Shown here piece after piece: positions 47,468 to 58,984 of a stretch of 64,000 bases of DNA. The DNA is taken from assembly GCA_034440615.1 (NCBI GenBank), contig JAOTOM010004664.1:191001-255000 (forward strand), written 5' to 3'. A model generated the notes under the pieces. That model was not told the origin of the DNA and did not search any database. It worked only from the letters and a program-made list of their open reading frames with translations. The translations under genes were made by a program, and so were the position numbers. Source of the DNA: Ashinkailepas kermadecensis. Taxonomy: Eukaryota > Arthropoda > Thecostraca > Neolepadidae. Position 1 is the stretch's first letter. Each line of letters opens with the position of its first letter.

Positions 47468-49463
47468 TCAGGTAGGCTGCGAGGTCAACTGGTGTGGGTG
47501 CCCGGCCGAGCCGACGGCGGACCACGGTCTCGAGCTCGACGCTGGCGAGGCGCGCCGTCTCGGGGTCACGGGAGCGGAGGAGCTGCGACGTGGCAGCCGC
47601 CATCAAGACGTCCACCTCCGCCACAAACTCCGTCAGCCCCACGCCACCCGACGAGATAGGTGCATACAGGTAGACCACGGCGGCACTACACGGCACGCCG
47701 AGGATTCCCTTCACTCGCCAGCGGAGCGCCACGTCGAAAGCTCGAAGTGGCCCCTTAGGCAGCACGCCAAGCCGCAGGCAGTGGGTGAGTCGCTGGACGA
47801 TGAAAGTGCGCAGTGCGTCCAGCTTTTGCCACGGGGCAAGAGCCGAATCGTACAGCCGTTCGGCATCCCGACGAGCTTCAGCCAGCACCTGAAGCGGCGG
47901 CTGCGAGAATCGAGTGTGGCCCACCTGTCGGTCCAGGTACCGGTAAGAACTGTCCATCTGGATGCCAGGCAGCGGCACCCCACACAGCGTGAGGTCGGGC
48001 GGGGCGACGGCCCGCACCGACAGCAGTCCAGATTTTGCTGGGTTCGGCTGCAGCCCACACCAGCGGCAGCCGCGCTCGAGCACGCCAAGCCCACGCCGAG
48101 CATCCTCGGCGGTGGGGCAGATCAGTGCCAGGTCGTCCGCAAACGCTAGGCACTTGATCTCCGCGCGCTCCAGCGCACGCAACAGGGGCTCCATTCCAAT
48201 ATTGAAAAGTAGCCCACTGAGCGGACAGCCTTGCCGAACACCACGCAGAGTGTCGACACGGGCCGTCAGGCCTCCACCAGTGCGGAATCTGGTAGACGAA
48301 CCCTCATATAGGTCACGTAGAATGCCCAGAGCCTCGGCGGGAAGGCCAAAGGCATCCAGGACACTCCACAGGTGTGAATGGGGGACCGAGCCGACCGCAT
48401 TTGCCAGGTCGACAAACGCCACATGACACCCTTCATTGGAGCGACGGGCCCCATTGACAGCACACTGGATCACAAAGTTATGCTCCAGCACACCATCGAA
48501 GGACCGGAAGCCCTTCTGACCGGGTGACAGGACATCTCCCGCCTCTGCCCAGGTGCTCAGCCGGTCCGCCCACACCCCAGCGTACAGCTTGGCCACCGTC
48601 AAGCCTAATGCTTTTGGGCGCCAGCTGGCATCCACGCTGGGGTCGCCACCCTTGTGGATCAGGACAGTCTCAGACTCCTTCCACGACGGCGTCACACGCT
48701 GCGCTCGCCGGCACAGCTTAAATTCCGCCGCCAGGAGGAGACAGTCAGGATCCAGGGCGCGCCACGCGGCATAGCGCAGGCCGTCAGCGCTCGGCGCCGT
48801 GTTGGAGGCACGACGCAGGCGGCGCCAGACCTCGTCTCGGTGGACGGGCACCGTTAGGTGCGGGCAGTCGGGGGCACGCACCAACTGGGGCGCCCCGGCC
48901 GGCCAGTCCGCCCACGGTTCCCGCTCCACCGGCTGGGCAGCCAGGGGCGCGGCAAAGTGTGCTCGCAGGTCGGCCTCCGACACCCCACACCGCGGCCCCG
49001 CCCCCTCGAGAAGGCCCCGCACCGCCCTGGCGCGATCGGTCCTGTAGAGCCGCTGGAGGCGGCTGGCCTCGCGGGGGTCATGCATTGGGGCCCGACAGGG
49101 GACCCGGTGACTCTCGCCGCGAGGCGCAGCCGGCTCGGAACGGGGCGGGGCAGGGGGTCGGTGGACGGGCACACGTGTGCATGCAGAGCCACGGGGGGGA
49201 CGAGGGGGGCGAGAGGGAGGTCTGCGGCCGGGCGCCCGGGCGGCAGTGCCCGTCGCACCAGCACCGTTGCAACCGCCATCCGTCCGGTCGGCCGCACGCC
49301 TGAGGTGGTGTTCGGCGTTGAGCTCCTCCGCTCGATGGCAGAGCTCCTCCAGGACCGGCTCAACCTCCGTCCAACCGGCCCTGCGATCGAGCAGGTCCTG
49401 GAGGCGCTCCAGGAGCTGCCGCCGGAGAGGCGACAAGCGCCTCTCAGCCGGAGCAGGGGTCAC
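47241..49463 (-). pseudogene. R2/NeSL-like reverse transcriptase (740 codons open, ends frameshifted)
   Basis: Main RT of copy 1. Residues 128-152 (RLQRLYRTDRARAVRG) match the pre-RT segment of R2-type LINEs. Then NTAPSADGL (221-229), VLIHKGGDP (267-275), SWRPKALG, QKGFRSFDG, VDLANAVGSVPH with D352, RQGCPLSGLLF (410-420) and FADD (441-444). All three catalytic Asp are present, but the aromatic residue after NA in motif A is Val357 rather than Phe/Tyr. Up to about residue 675 the protein agrees with copy 2; after that it is out of frame through to 47241, so the C-terminal 65 residues are not native. Start uncertain: the real protein should continue upstream into the zinc-finger region. Confidence 0.85.
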
Positions 49464-52009
49464 CGCCCGAGGGGTGTCAGGTGTCCCCGGGGTACGGCGG
49501 GGCGAGGTGGCAGCCGCCCCACGGCCGTGGCCACGACCCCGGCCACGACCACGGCCTCGGCCACGGTCACGACCACCGCCGCGGCTACGGCCACGGGGAG
49601 CCGGCGGAGGCCCACGCGGGAACCGGGGCCTGGACGAACCAGACGCCGGGGCTACGGTTCCCCGGTGGGGTTGCCCCCGGGGAGGGTCGGCGAGGAGTGG
49701 GGGGACGGGACAGCGCCGGACGACCCCAAGTCAGGGTCGGACGCCGGCACCGCCCGCCGTGGAGGGGACAAGGAGTCGGCCGGACCGACTGCAGCCGGCG
49801 CCCCGTCACGAGCACCGGCCGGCCGCGGCACCACCGGGCGCGGTCCGCCAGACAGACGGCTCGCAGCCCCAGCGCCACCACCGGCAGGCAGACGGCCGCA
49901 CCGGCCACGCATCGGCCGGCCGACAGGCGATGCCACGGGCCCGCGACGGACAGGAAGGGGACGGGGGCCGCGGGCCGCAAGGGGGATATAAGGGCTCAAG
50001 GATCCCCCGGAACTAGACGACGGGGAGCCACGGGGTCCCGCCGCAGGGGAGACCCGGTCCCGCCCCCGCAGTCAACGCCCCTCCCAACGGTGCGCCGGAT
50101 GACAGCAGGGGAACGCCCCCGCCCGTCTGGACTGGGGGCGCCCCACCGTACGCCGGCCAGGCGGCACGGGAGGGAGGGCGGGGCGAAGGTCACGGCGGTG
50201 CCAGGTCCCCCCGTCGCGGACCGGATCCCACCGCCCACGGGCGGCAGGGCAACCGGCCGCGGCTACAGGACCAGCCGCAGCCCCGCAGCAGAGGGAAACC
50301 CGAGAGGTCGGGCGAAGCGGCAGCGGGGGACGCCGACGAGCGGCCCACCGAGGGCGGCTGGGGCCCCCACACACTCACAGGAGGTGTGGGCACCCGCGAC
50401 CGGACGCTCCCCTCCCCACTGGTGGAGGAGGAGACGGCGCCTCCTCCATTAGTGGGGAGGGGTGCCGCGGTTTGTGGGGAATCGGCGATTCCCGGTTCAC
50501 GCTGGGTGTCCTGTAGCGGGAGACGATTCCTACCTCGGCCGTGAGGTGCGGCGGGTGGCGGCCGGCCAGCCGGCGCCGGTTCGCGAGAGGGGTGGGGAAG
50601 GGATGCGCAGGGTGACGGGTGCGACGGTAATGGGCCGCCGCCACCACGTGGTGCGGTGTCGGTCGACTCCCGCCGCCCACCTGCACCAGGGCGGGCCGGT
50701 TGCCGGCCCTGGCCGCGCTTCACCGGAGGAGCCGCCGAGGGTCGCGGTCGCTCGTCAATCACCCGGGGTGGAACCGGAAGCCGCTCTCCTCGCGCTGTGA
50801 ATCGCCGGCCGTCGCCTTCAGACGCCGGCAGATGGTCACCAGCTGGGCGGCGCGGTGCGGGCGGTGGCTCTGCTGCTGGTGCAGCTCGAGTTGCCGCTCC
50901 CTGGCGTCCACCTCTGGGGGATCGATCAGCGGGTGGATCGCCGGCGGCCCCCGGGTGGTCATCCACGGTTCCCGAGTCCGGCGGCCGTGACCGTTGTGCG
51001 CGCCGGCGGACCCCGGGTGGGGGGTCGAGGCCGACGCGACACCGCGTGGCTGGTACAGCCGTTGGGACGGAGGGGGTCGGTCTGCGTCGATGCTCCGGTC
51101 TGGCAGACCGATTGCTTGGTGAGGGGTGCGGCTGTATGGAGTTGTCGTCACCGGGTGAGGGGTCGGTCGGCCTGGCTGGGTTGGCTGACCAGCAGCCGCG
51201 ACACCAGCCGTGACACCAGCAGCCGCGACACCAGCCGCGACACCAGCGGTGGGGCTGCGGGGTGTCGGCGCCGCCGACACCACCCACCGACTTCGCCGGG
51301 GGGACGGCGACCGGGGCTCCCCGATCCCTGGCGGCGTCAGCCGGGGACTGGGGCTGACTGGGGTCGGGGACAACAGCTCCGGCTCGTGCTCCTGTCCGGT
51401 CGAGAGCGCCGCAGTCCCCGGAGCTTCGACGTGCCAACCGGCCGGCGGGTCCGACTGCTCCCAGCTGGTGTCCCAGACCACCGGCCAGTCGGTGTGGCTG
51501 GAGTCAGAGGCGACGGATGAGTTGACTGGTGACCTCAGCAGGGCGGCGAGGCTGGGCATGCTGAGGTCAGGCGTCGCTCCCGAACTGGCGCCAGTGTCGG
51601 GGTCCTCGCTGGGCTCGGCGCTGGCATCCAGCCACCGCTCGGGCTCCGAGTCGGAGTCGGAGTCCGAGTCGGTGGCAGCAGGCGGTGGCGTCCTGAGAGG
51701 CGGTGTCCAGCAGGGTCGCAGCGGCGGCGGCGGGGTCATGGGCCCGAAGTCCGGCATCGCGAACTGCGGCGACAGGGAATGCGAGCGGCGACCAGCCACC
51801 GGGGTCGGGGTCCATCGCCCATCGGTGGCCGAAGTCGAGCCGCTGTTGGATGCCACTGCCGCAGCTGGTCAGGCGGACGACGGCGACGGGTGGCGACGGT
51901 CGGCATTCCCCCGGCGGACGACGCTCTCGTGGACCGGGACCGGGACCGGGGCCGGGCTGGGTTGCGGCGCGGCCGGTGGTGTGGTGTTCGACGCCGACGG
52001 ACGCCGGTT
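49464..52009 (-). pseudogene. R2-like copy 1, low-complexity linker between zinc fingers and RT
   Basis: GC-rich minus-strand sequence encoding Pro/Ser/Ala/Arg-rich, poorly conserved protein in changing frames (365 codons at 50759-51856, 415 codons at 50190-51437). A TGA at about 51868-51870 and later frame changes break it. An SDSDSDSEPE acidic tract and repeats of GVAAG are visible. The plus-strand frames over this region are shadows with biased composition. Confidence 0.55.
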
Positions 52010-52351
52010 CTAGTAGGAGCACTGGCGCAGATGGTTGTATAGTCCTCGCATGTTCTCGAACCGACGCCGTCGGCAGTGCGGGCACTGCACTGGAGGCGGT
52101 GTGAAGGCCGGCTGGGCCGGTCGCGGTGTCCGGCAGGCGCGAGTCGACGGACGGCGACCCAGCCCAGCCCGGCACCCGGCACACACCCAGATGGTGCGGG
52201 TCACCTCGGTGGCGTGGGCGACCCGGAGATGGCGCAGGATGCTGCCGCGACGCGTGGTGAAGGACTCCACTGTGTACCGGGTCGCGCAGCCCGGGCTCGG
52301 GCAATGCGTCGGCAACGGCAGGGAGAGCGGCAGCAGCAGCCGCCACCCCAT
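52010..52351 (-). pseudogene. R2-like copy 1, N-terminal zinc fingers
   Basis: Three potential fingers in order: CPSPGC ... RHLRVAH (CCHH), a CAGC pair, and CPHC ... HLRQC (CCHC). R2-superfamily LINEs carry one to three such fingers before the RT and use them to bind their DNA target. In-frame stop after CSY at 52010-52012. The frame resumes in the same phase downstream (50759-51856). Confidence 0.65.
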
Positions 52352-52371
52352 CCCGCAACACGGCGTCGGGA

Positions 52372-52478
52372 GCGACGGCAGGACCAGCAGCCATCACACC
52401 GGTAGCGACGGCAGGACCAGCAGCCATCACACCGGTAGCGACGGCAGGACCAGCAGCCATCACACCGGTAGCGACGGC
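52372..52478. repeat. 33-bp tandem repeat in the R2-like 5' region (3 full copies)
   Basis: Three consecutive copies of a 33-bp unit containing gcgacggcaggaccagcag, and a partial fourth. On the minus strand it encodes GPAVATGVMAA repeats. Unrelated in sequence to the 33-bp minisatellite at 7-16 kb despite the equal length. Confidence 0.85.
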
Positions 52479-52673
52479 AGCCATCACGCGGCGACGGGCG
52501 ACGATGACGCGAGCGCACCTTGGCGAATCACTTGGAAGCGCTCTCGCGACGCCACGCAGAGTACCGGCACTACACCACACCCACACACTTCACAACAGTT
52601 TGTCATTGCACAGGTTTTTTCTTTATTGCAGTAAATGTTTCACGATACATTTTTCATTTGTCGTATTTACTCG

Positions 52674-52771
52674 TGGCCGGGCACCACGCTGGTGCCCGGC
52701 CATACACCAACCTGCTCCGGTGCGCCCCCGGCGGCCGAAACCTGGCGTGGCAGGCCGCCCGGGAGCGCACC
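52674..52771 (-). other. two stable hairpins near the 3' end of R2-like RNA
   Basis: Hairpin 1: TGGCCGGGCACC (52674-52685), 5-nt loop, perfect complement at 52691-52702. Hairpin 2: GGTGCGCCCCCGGCGGCC (52719-52736) pairs with 52753-52771 with one bulge. Hairpin 1 recurs in copy 3 (63884-63914) with a changed loop. R2-type RTs recognise a structured 3' UTR to prime cDNA synthesis, which fits. Confidence 0.7.
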
Positions 52772-53444
52772 ACACCAAACATACAAATACAAAACAAAAC
52801 AAGAACATTAAAAAGTCGGCGCCGCACGGCCGCGGCCGCAACGCCGGCTAAAAAGCTAAAAAGCCTAAAATGCCATATAAGATGCCGGGCGGGCCGCCCT
52901 CTAATTAAACAAGCAACAAAAACAATAAAAAACAACAAACATAACAACAAACACTACACACAATCATAACAGATAAAAAATAATAGTCACGGCGGCCAAA
53001 GGTGCCATAAAAACCGTGGATCGAGAGACGGCCCTAACACAAACAAGTGAACATGATTAAAAACAAGCCTCCCACGCCGCGGCCCGTAGAGCGGGCCCGG
53101 CGCGGGCACCACACGCCCCAGCCCGGAGCGGCGCGCCAGCACGGCACATAATTGGCGCGCCACACCGCGGCCCGGCCGCCTCGCCCGTAGGCGAGTACGC
53201 GGCCGGGCCAAAGGTCGGGGCGGCAGCACCCAACGCTGCTCCAGTCAGCGCCAGCCGCCGCCGCAACGCCCGAGGGGTAAGTGGGTCCTGGGAAAGAAGG
53301 ACAGGAGCCCCCCAGGGCGGAGCCATTGAGGGCCCCTCGCCCCCTCCACCCAGGGCCCCGCATGATATGGCGCAACACCCCGCTTATCCACGGTCGTGAC
53401 GTACGGCCGCGGGTTGCTGGTACTGGCGGTGCCCGGTGACGTGT

Positions 53445-53830
53445 TCAACGCATCAGCTGACACATCAGCTGACGACAACTCACCATCAGCTGACGCATCA
53501 GCTTCGCATAGAAGCGACTGACACGCAACTGTTTGAGCACGGCCTCATTCCCCCGGTACCAAGTACCGAGGGAGCCCACGACGAAGGCGTGGATCGAGGC
53601 CGTTTTGCCCTGCTGGCGGAGCTGCTCCACGAGGTGGGCATACTTCGCCAGCTTCCCGTCGGCGGCGGCACGCAGCGCCACGGCTCGGTTCTCGAAGGCG
53701 ATTGTTACATCAACCAACGAGACCTCGTTGCCGCGCGTCACAACCAGGTCCGGGCGGAGGACAGAGTCCAACGCCCGGCACCCGCCGGTTGACGCGCAGC
53801 TCCGTGCCGCCACGCTACGGCACCGCATTT
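53445..53830 (-). pseudogene. restriction-like endonuclease domain of R2-like copy 2
   Basis: Encodes LRPDLVVTRGNEVSLVDVTIA with the R-P-D and D...D acidic residues of the restriction-like endonuclease, then the YRGNEAVLKQL region. This copy keeps the RPD that copy 1 lost. A frame change separates it from the upstream CCHC frame near 53815-53830. The natural C-terminus is replaced by a short CAGCTGA-type duplication at 53447-53505. Confidence 0.75.
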
Positions 53831-54540
53831 GTGAGGCGGAACAGCACTGCGTTGTGGCGCAGCTGAAACGCAGCACTGTGCGGCCGGCAATGGTTGAGAA
53901 CGTGGGGAAACGTCTCTTTAGTATAGCCACAGCGACGGCAGCGCCAGTCCCGTGCGCCGCGCTGGTAGCCGTTAAGCGGCACGAGGCCCAGCCTTGCCCG
54001 GTGCACGAACCGCCATTCGGCAAACCGTGTGAAACACCCATTATACATATAATGGGAGCTCACAGGCTGGCTGGCGACACACTCCATGACCTTGCCCTGG
54101 TGGGGTTTGGCCAGGAAGTCCGCCAGCGCGCGTTGGCGGACCGCATCCCGGACAGTGCGGGCCTCCCTGCGCGGCTCGACAGCCGCGGTGCCCACGTGGA
54201 GCACCGGGCCGGGGACAGCAGCGTGCCACACGATGGCCACTCGGGAGGCCAGCGCCACAGTGGCGACACGAGTACGCGTGAACCGTGAAGACACGTCACC
54301 GCCATCTCGCATCCGCTCCCCATTCAAGTAGGCTGCCAGGTCAGCTGGTGTTGGTGCCCGGCCGAGCCGACGGCCGACCACGGTCTCGAGCTCGACGCTG
54401 GCGAGGCGCGCCGTCTCGGGGTCACGGGAGCGGAGGAGCTGCCAGCCGCCATCAAGACGTACGCCTCCGCCACAAACTCCGTCAGCCCCACGCCACCCGA
54501 CGAGACAGGCGCGTACAGGTAGCCCCCGACGGCACTGCAC
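53815..54540 (-). pseudogene. R2-like copy 2: linker and CCHC knuckle
   Basis: Open for 241 codons and matching the damaged segment of copy 1. Key feature is CRRCGYTKETFPHVLNHC (a C-x2-C-x7-H-x4-C knuckle), which lies just before the endonuclease in R2-superfamily proteins. The first ~35 residues after the nominal Met are out of frame with the RT tail, which lies in another minus-strand frame (54324-54795). Confidence 0.75.
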
Positions 54541-54795
54541 GGCACGCCGAGGATTCCCTTCACTCGCCAGCGGAGCGCCACGTCGAAAGCTCGAAGTGGC
54601 CCCTTAGGCAGCACGCCAAGCCGCAGGCAGTGGGTGAGTCGCGGTACGATGAAAGTACGCTGCGCGTCCAGCTTTTGCCAAGGGGTAAGAGCCGAATCGC
54701 ACAGCCTTTCAGCGTCCCGACGAGCTCTCGGCCAGCACCTGAAGCGGCGCCTGCGAGAATCGAGTGTGACCCCCCTGTCGACACAGGGACCGGAA

Positions 54796-54853
54796 AAACC
54801 CCCCCCCCCGGAGGGGGGGCCCCCCCAACAAAAAAAGGGAGGGGGGGGGGGGG

Positions 54854-54936
<83 letters not shown>

Positions 54937-54943
54937 TTAAATT
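54796..54943. other. homopolymer block, probable assembly artefact
   Basis: Runs of C, G and A in succession, ending with two long A-runs separated by short T-runs. Unlike any ordinary transposon tail. It breaks copy 2 in mid-RT and is followed by a fragment (54948-54995) resembling the duplicated block plus cctgtcgacacagg that also occurs just before the run (54774-54787). Confidence 0.7.
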
Positions 54944-55736
54944 TGTGTAGTGGGCTGATCCCGTGAATGGCAGGACAGCCTGTCGACACAGGTATCAGGT
55001 GTCACAGGTAAGGCCGAGAAGCGATGCCAATTGAATTTCTTTTACGTTATTTTGGAAAATTTCATCCCGACGATTTATTTTGATGTGTAAAGAATAATTT
55101 CAAAATGCATGGTGAACGTCAGAAATGACGAAAAATGTCGATTTATGCATGAACAACTAGCTTAGGGAAACAATCAGTTCCCAAAATCCCATTTTTAAAA
55201 TGATTTTGAAAACATAAATAAATATTCCTGGTCCTTAAGAAAGTAAACCGTCTTTTGCATACCGTGAAAATCGACCTGCCTGCAGGTCGAGCGGCGCCCA
55301 TACCGGGTCGATAGCAGCCACCAACGGTGCTGGGATTGGCCTTTCGCCCTCGCCACAGCACGAAAAAGCCGGGCTACCTTCAGTACCTACCGAACCGCAT
55401 TTTCTCAATCAATTAGCAAAACAACGGGATTTTGGGTAGGTGGTGCCACTGTGCCGCTATCGACGGGATAAGTGACATTTATCCGCTGCCAACGTCGTTT
55501 CGCTAAGGTTGAACGTCTACTCGAACACCAGCTGATCGTCGTATCACCAGATGGCGCGCCACACAACAGTCATCGACCCATGTATCAAGCGTGACGTAAA
55601 GCAGGCTCCGCCCCCAGCGCCGGGCCGCGACGCCGCAGCCCGCAGTCGCTCGCTGGCTGCCGCCCGACTCACAGTTCGTGGCGTCGCCGCCCGGCCGGCG
55701 CTGTGTCGGTGAACTTCCAATAGAAGCCACGCGTCA
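54944..55736. other. low-copy sequence, no gene
   Basis: Begins with gtagtgggctgatccc, shared with the duplicated block. 55271-55288 is a near-perfect palindrome (CGACCTGC, 2 nt, GCAGGTCG). 55590-55700 is CpG-rich with a gctccgccccc GC-box-like run. No protein frame of note. Confidence 0.4.
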
Positions 55737-58320
55737 CTTGTTGGGATCCCTTGCGCTGGCTACGACACGTTTGTGGGGGCCCAACAAGTTTTGTGAGGTT
55801 TTGGAGCTATTGTTGAGATCCCAGATTGCTTTTCCGTGTCCGGACTGTTGTTCATTTACCCGGCTTCATTTGTTGGGTGATCTGAACGAGACTTTTAGAG
55901 CCCCGGTGGCACCTGTCAGGCCTCTAGCGTGATTTTCAGGGGCCCGGGTGATAATTCTTAGTACCCCAGTCTCAGCATGATTTTCAGGAGGCCCCGGCCC
56001 GACCGTTTGTGACCCCCGTCGTGATTTTCTTGAATCCCGGCACGACTTTTTTGCGGACCCAACGTGATTTTCAGGGGCCCAGGTGTAAACTTTTGAGGCC
56101 CAAGCGTCATTATCGGGGCCCTTGCGCTACTTTTGGGGGCCCCCAAGGTGATTTTTCTGAGCCCCGGTGCGATTTTTGGTGGACCGAGTGGAATTTTTAT
56201 CGAGCATGGCGCATTTTTTTCCTAAGCTCGGCGGATTCTTGGGGGCCGCACAACCTATCAGGATGGGGGGGGAGGCAACTGCCAACAATTCCCCCTCCCC
56301 ATTCGGTATGTCACTGTGCCATGCGATGATGCAACATAAGAATCCAGGAATAGTTCATCTGTTTCATCACTCACATGTGATTTCAACTCCCCAGTTATCC
56401 AGACAGTTTGAGGAAAGTCAAACATCTGCTACATGGATCAGCAAGGATGGATTGTAAAGCAACATGGATACCATGGAATTTCGGTCACAGTAGTTATGCT
56501 GCAATACATACCTTTTCAAAAGACTGCTTTGGAGGTGGATGAGCTCCTGGAGTTTGGTCAGGGTTGGAGTTGGAGGTGGATGGAGCAACACCGTGAAGGA
56601 CATAACATATGGTTCAAGAGACTTCTGTTTCCATTAACAATACAGGGGATGAAGTAACATTTTCATTGACTTCTATGGTTTTCATTGGCTTCATTGACTT
56701 CTATGGTGTCCTGAGTAAGTAGTGGTCTATGGTGGTCTATGGTCTATGGTGTAGAGTAAGTAGGACAATCGAGATGGGTCTCTGTTATATGCATTGTAGA
56801 AGCAATGTTATAATGTAGCTTTTATACCCCAGTGAGAATGATATGGATTCACTCATAAGTGAATTTGCAAACATACTGATATATCAGTTAACAACAATGC
56901 AGGGAGCTGTGTGATCAACATGGTCTGTGCCCTAAAGCCCAAATAACTAAGTAATAATGCAGGGAATCTGCTGCATAACAGTTTGCCAATAAATTAGCCA
57001 TGATATATGGCATCATACTTCCCATGCTATTTAGAATAGTGAGCTATATTTTGTCTACAAACATCAGGACATTATAAAGGTGAATTAACGTTACACACAT
57101 CAGTTCCTTACAAGTGTCAGCAATACATTTCCTTCATGTGCTTTAAACATGATTCTAGAAAGCACTGTCATCGATTTTAAACTTGCAAAAAGAGTGGGCC
57201 GCCTGGCATCTTGAGTGCTATTTGAGTGAATTTACTGTCTTGTTAGTGAACTGACCACTTATTGAGATATAAGTACTTTAACTTTGCCTGCTTCCATCAT
57301 GAAAATTTGTCATTTTCCAATACATCAGAAATCATCAGAATAACTTCGTGTCCACAAACCTGTGTATGCATTTCTATGAATTTCTCATATTTATTAACAC
57401 AAATGATGTAGATCTGATCTGCAAATTTATAACTCAGAAAATGTTATCAGCACAGGAGTCCATTCCTGAAAATATAGTACTTTCAACATGTTATTGTTCT
57501 TTGTGAAGCAATAAGTACAATGCTTTCATGCAGCATGCAGATGGAGGTTCATCACTTGCACCAGGTAGCACAAAAAGAGATATTATTGCAGTCGAAGGTA
57601 ACCACAAGACAGGTTTTACACCCATTTTACCTCCACGAATCATCCAAAGGCGCTAGGTTTCAGCTAGTTGCGTTAGGCTAGGCTTTTGTTGTAAGTTAGT
57701 AAATTTAAAAAGTCTTCAAAAACGGTTCAAGCTAGATCAGGTTATGTTAGACTTTTGAAGTCGAAAATGTTCCAGAACAAATTTTTTTTTGGGTGGGGGA
57801 GAAATTGGGCATACAAATAATCATTTCTTGCATGGAAGTCTAGGCTAGGTTAGGTTAGGATATGTTACATCTTTTTATTAAATCTGAACATTATTTTTCA
57901 TCCTATATTACTCAAATTCAAGCCCCCTTTTCCATGTTATTTTGCCTCACAATTGAAAAGTGTGCATCCGGAGAGGAAATGAGCGGTTACATCATGTTCA
58001 GCACATTAACAAACACTGCAGTAAAAAAGAAATTCAAAGAAGTCAGAGAGTACCATGAGCTGAAAAAGTACCCAAAAAGACAGGTATTATCACAGTTTCA
58101 GGTAACCACAAGACAAGTTTTACACACATTTTACCTCGATGAAGCATACAAATGGGTTAGGTTCGTCAGGGTAGGTTAGGCTTGTGTTGTAAGTTATAAC
58201 AAAAATCATTTGTTGGTAAATAATTTTTGTTAATTATTTTTCTACAAAAAAAATAAACAGTTCAGGCTAGCTTAGGTTAGGTTTTTTAAGTTGAAAATAT
58301 TTGAGACAAATGTTCTCATG
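55737..58320 (-). repeat. right arm of the 2.58-kb inverted repeat
   Basis: Inverted copy of 32986-35542 across its whole length, diverged by scattered substitutions and short indels. The arms are separated by 20.2 kb that includes the R2-like and CR1-like LINEs. Confidence 0.85.
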
Positions 58321-58389
58321 ATAAACGACGTATTAGAACAACTTCCCCAAATTTCTCCCCTCCTAGAACATTAGCTCTGTGCCGATGAT

Positions 58390-58980
58390 TTGGCTATTTG
58401 GCGTACACACCTGTCGGCAGACTCAGCTTATCACTTTGTTCAACTCGCCATGAATCACATTGATTCATGGTGCTCCCTCTGGGGGCTACAGATCTCTCCC
58501 ACGAAATCGGCCACTATGCTCTTTTCCCGGCTCCCCAGGCATATCCCACCTAGCACACCGCTCCGCTGTCGCGATCGAATTACCCCCTACAAACCTCCTT
58601 CAAATATCTTGGAATTAACCTCGACAAAGGACTCTATTTTGGCCCCCACATTACTCATCTTAAACAAAGCTGCGCTGTGTATCTAAATATCCTCCGCTGC
58701 ATCTCCGGCCGCGACTGGGGTATAAACAGGACCACCCTTAGCAAAATGTACTTCGCCCTGATTGGTTCAATCCTTCGAATACAATGCGTTTATCTTCGAT
58801 CATATATCTCCAACACTCACCAAATCACTAGAATTCATACAAAATCACGCACTCCAACTCATCACCGGAGCACACGGCACCACACCTACCACCAGTCTCC
58901 GGGGTGAGGCCAATCTTCCCAGCCTACAACACCGCAGAACACTACAACTCGTCAGATACCACTTCAGGACAACAACACAG
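58390..58980 (+). pseudogene. I-like LINE reverse transcriptase C-terminal fragment
   Basis: Just before the first ATG, the translation CADDLAIW (about 58379-58402) is the catalytic motif, with Cys in place of the usual Tyr/Phe. It then reads HIDSWCSLWGLQISPTKS, a typical I/R1/Jockey-group palm-thumb segment, and continues in shifted frames (FKYLGI-like near 58600, SPTLTKSLEFIQNHAL at 58762-59007 frame). At least two frameshifts and a stop directly before CADD, so it is dead. Confidence 0.75.
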
Positions 58981-58984
58981 TTAA

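Larger units (their letters stand above)
40319..52600 (-). mobile_element. R2/NeSL-like LINE, copy 1, split by a CR1-like LINE
   Basis: Minus-strand element of about 6.8 kb once the 5.46-kb insertion is discounted. In transcription order it has an N-terminal zinc-finger region (about 52.0-52.35 kb), a long Pro/Ala/Ser/Arg-rich linker, reverse transcriptase (47.2-49.5 kb), a C-terminal CCHC and restriction-like endonuclease (41.05-41.5 kb) and a structured 3' UTR (40.32-41.05 kb). This order is that of R2-superfamily LINEs. Several frameshifts and stops make this copy inactive. The 5' boundary is approximate. Confidence 0.85.
52612..54795 (-). mobile_element. R2/NeSL-like LINE, copy 2 (5' truncated)
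   Basis: Minus-strand copy immediately downstream (in plus coordinates) of copy 1, head to tail. Contains 3' UTR (52612-53440), endonuclease and linker/CCHC, and the last part of RT. Homology to copy 1 stops near 54795, where the sequence becomes homopolymeric. It supplies the uninterrupted version of the site where the CR1 element landed in copy 1. Confidence 0.85.

Noticed and set aside
48858..50452. Long plus-strand frames (377, 279 and 323 codons) opposite the R2-like RT
   Set aside because: Composition-driven shadows in GC-rich DNA. The minus strand carries recognisable RT motifs; the plus frames contain only R/P/G-rich runs.
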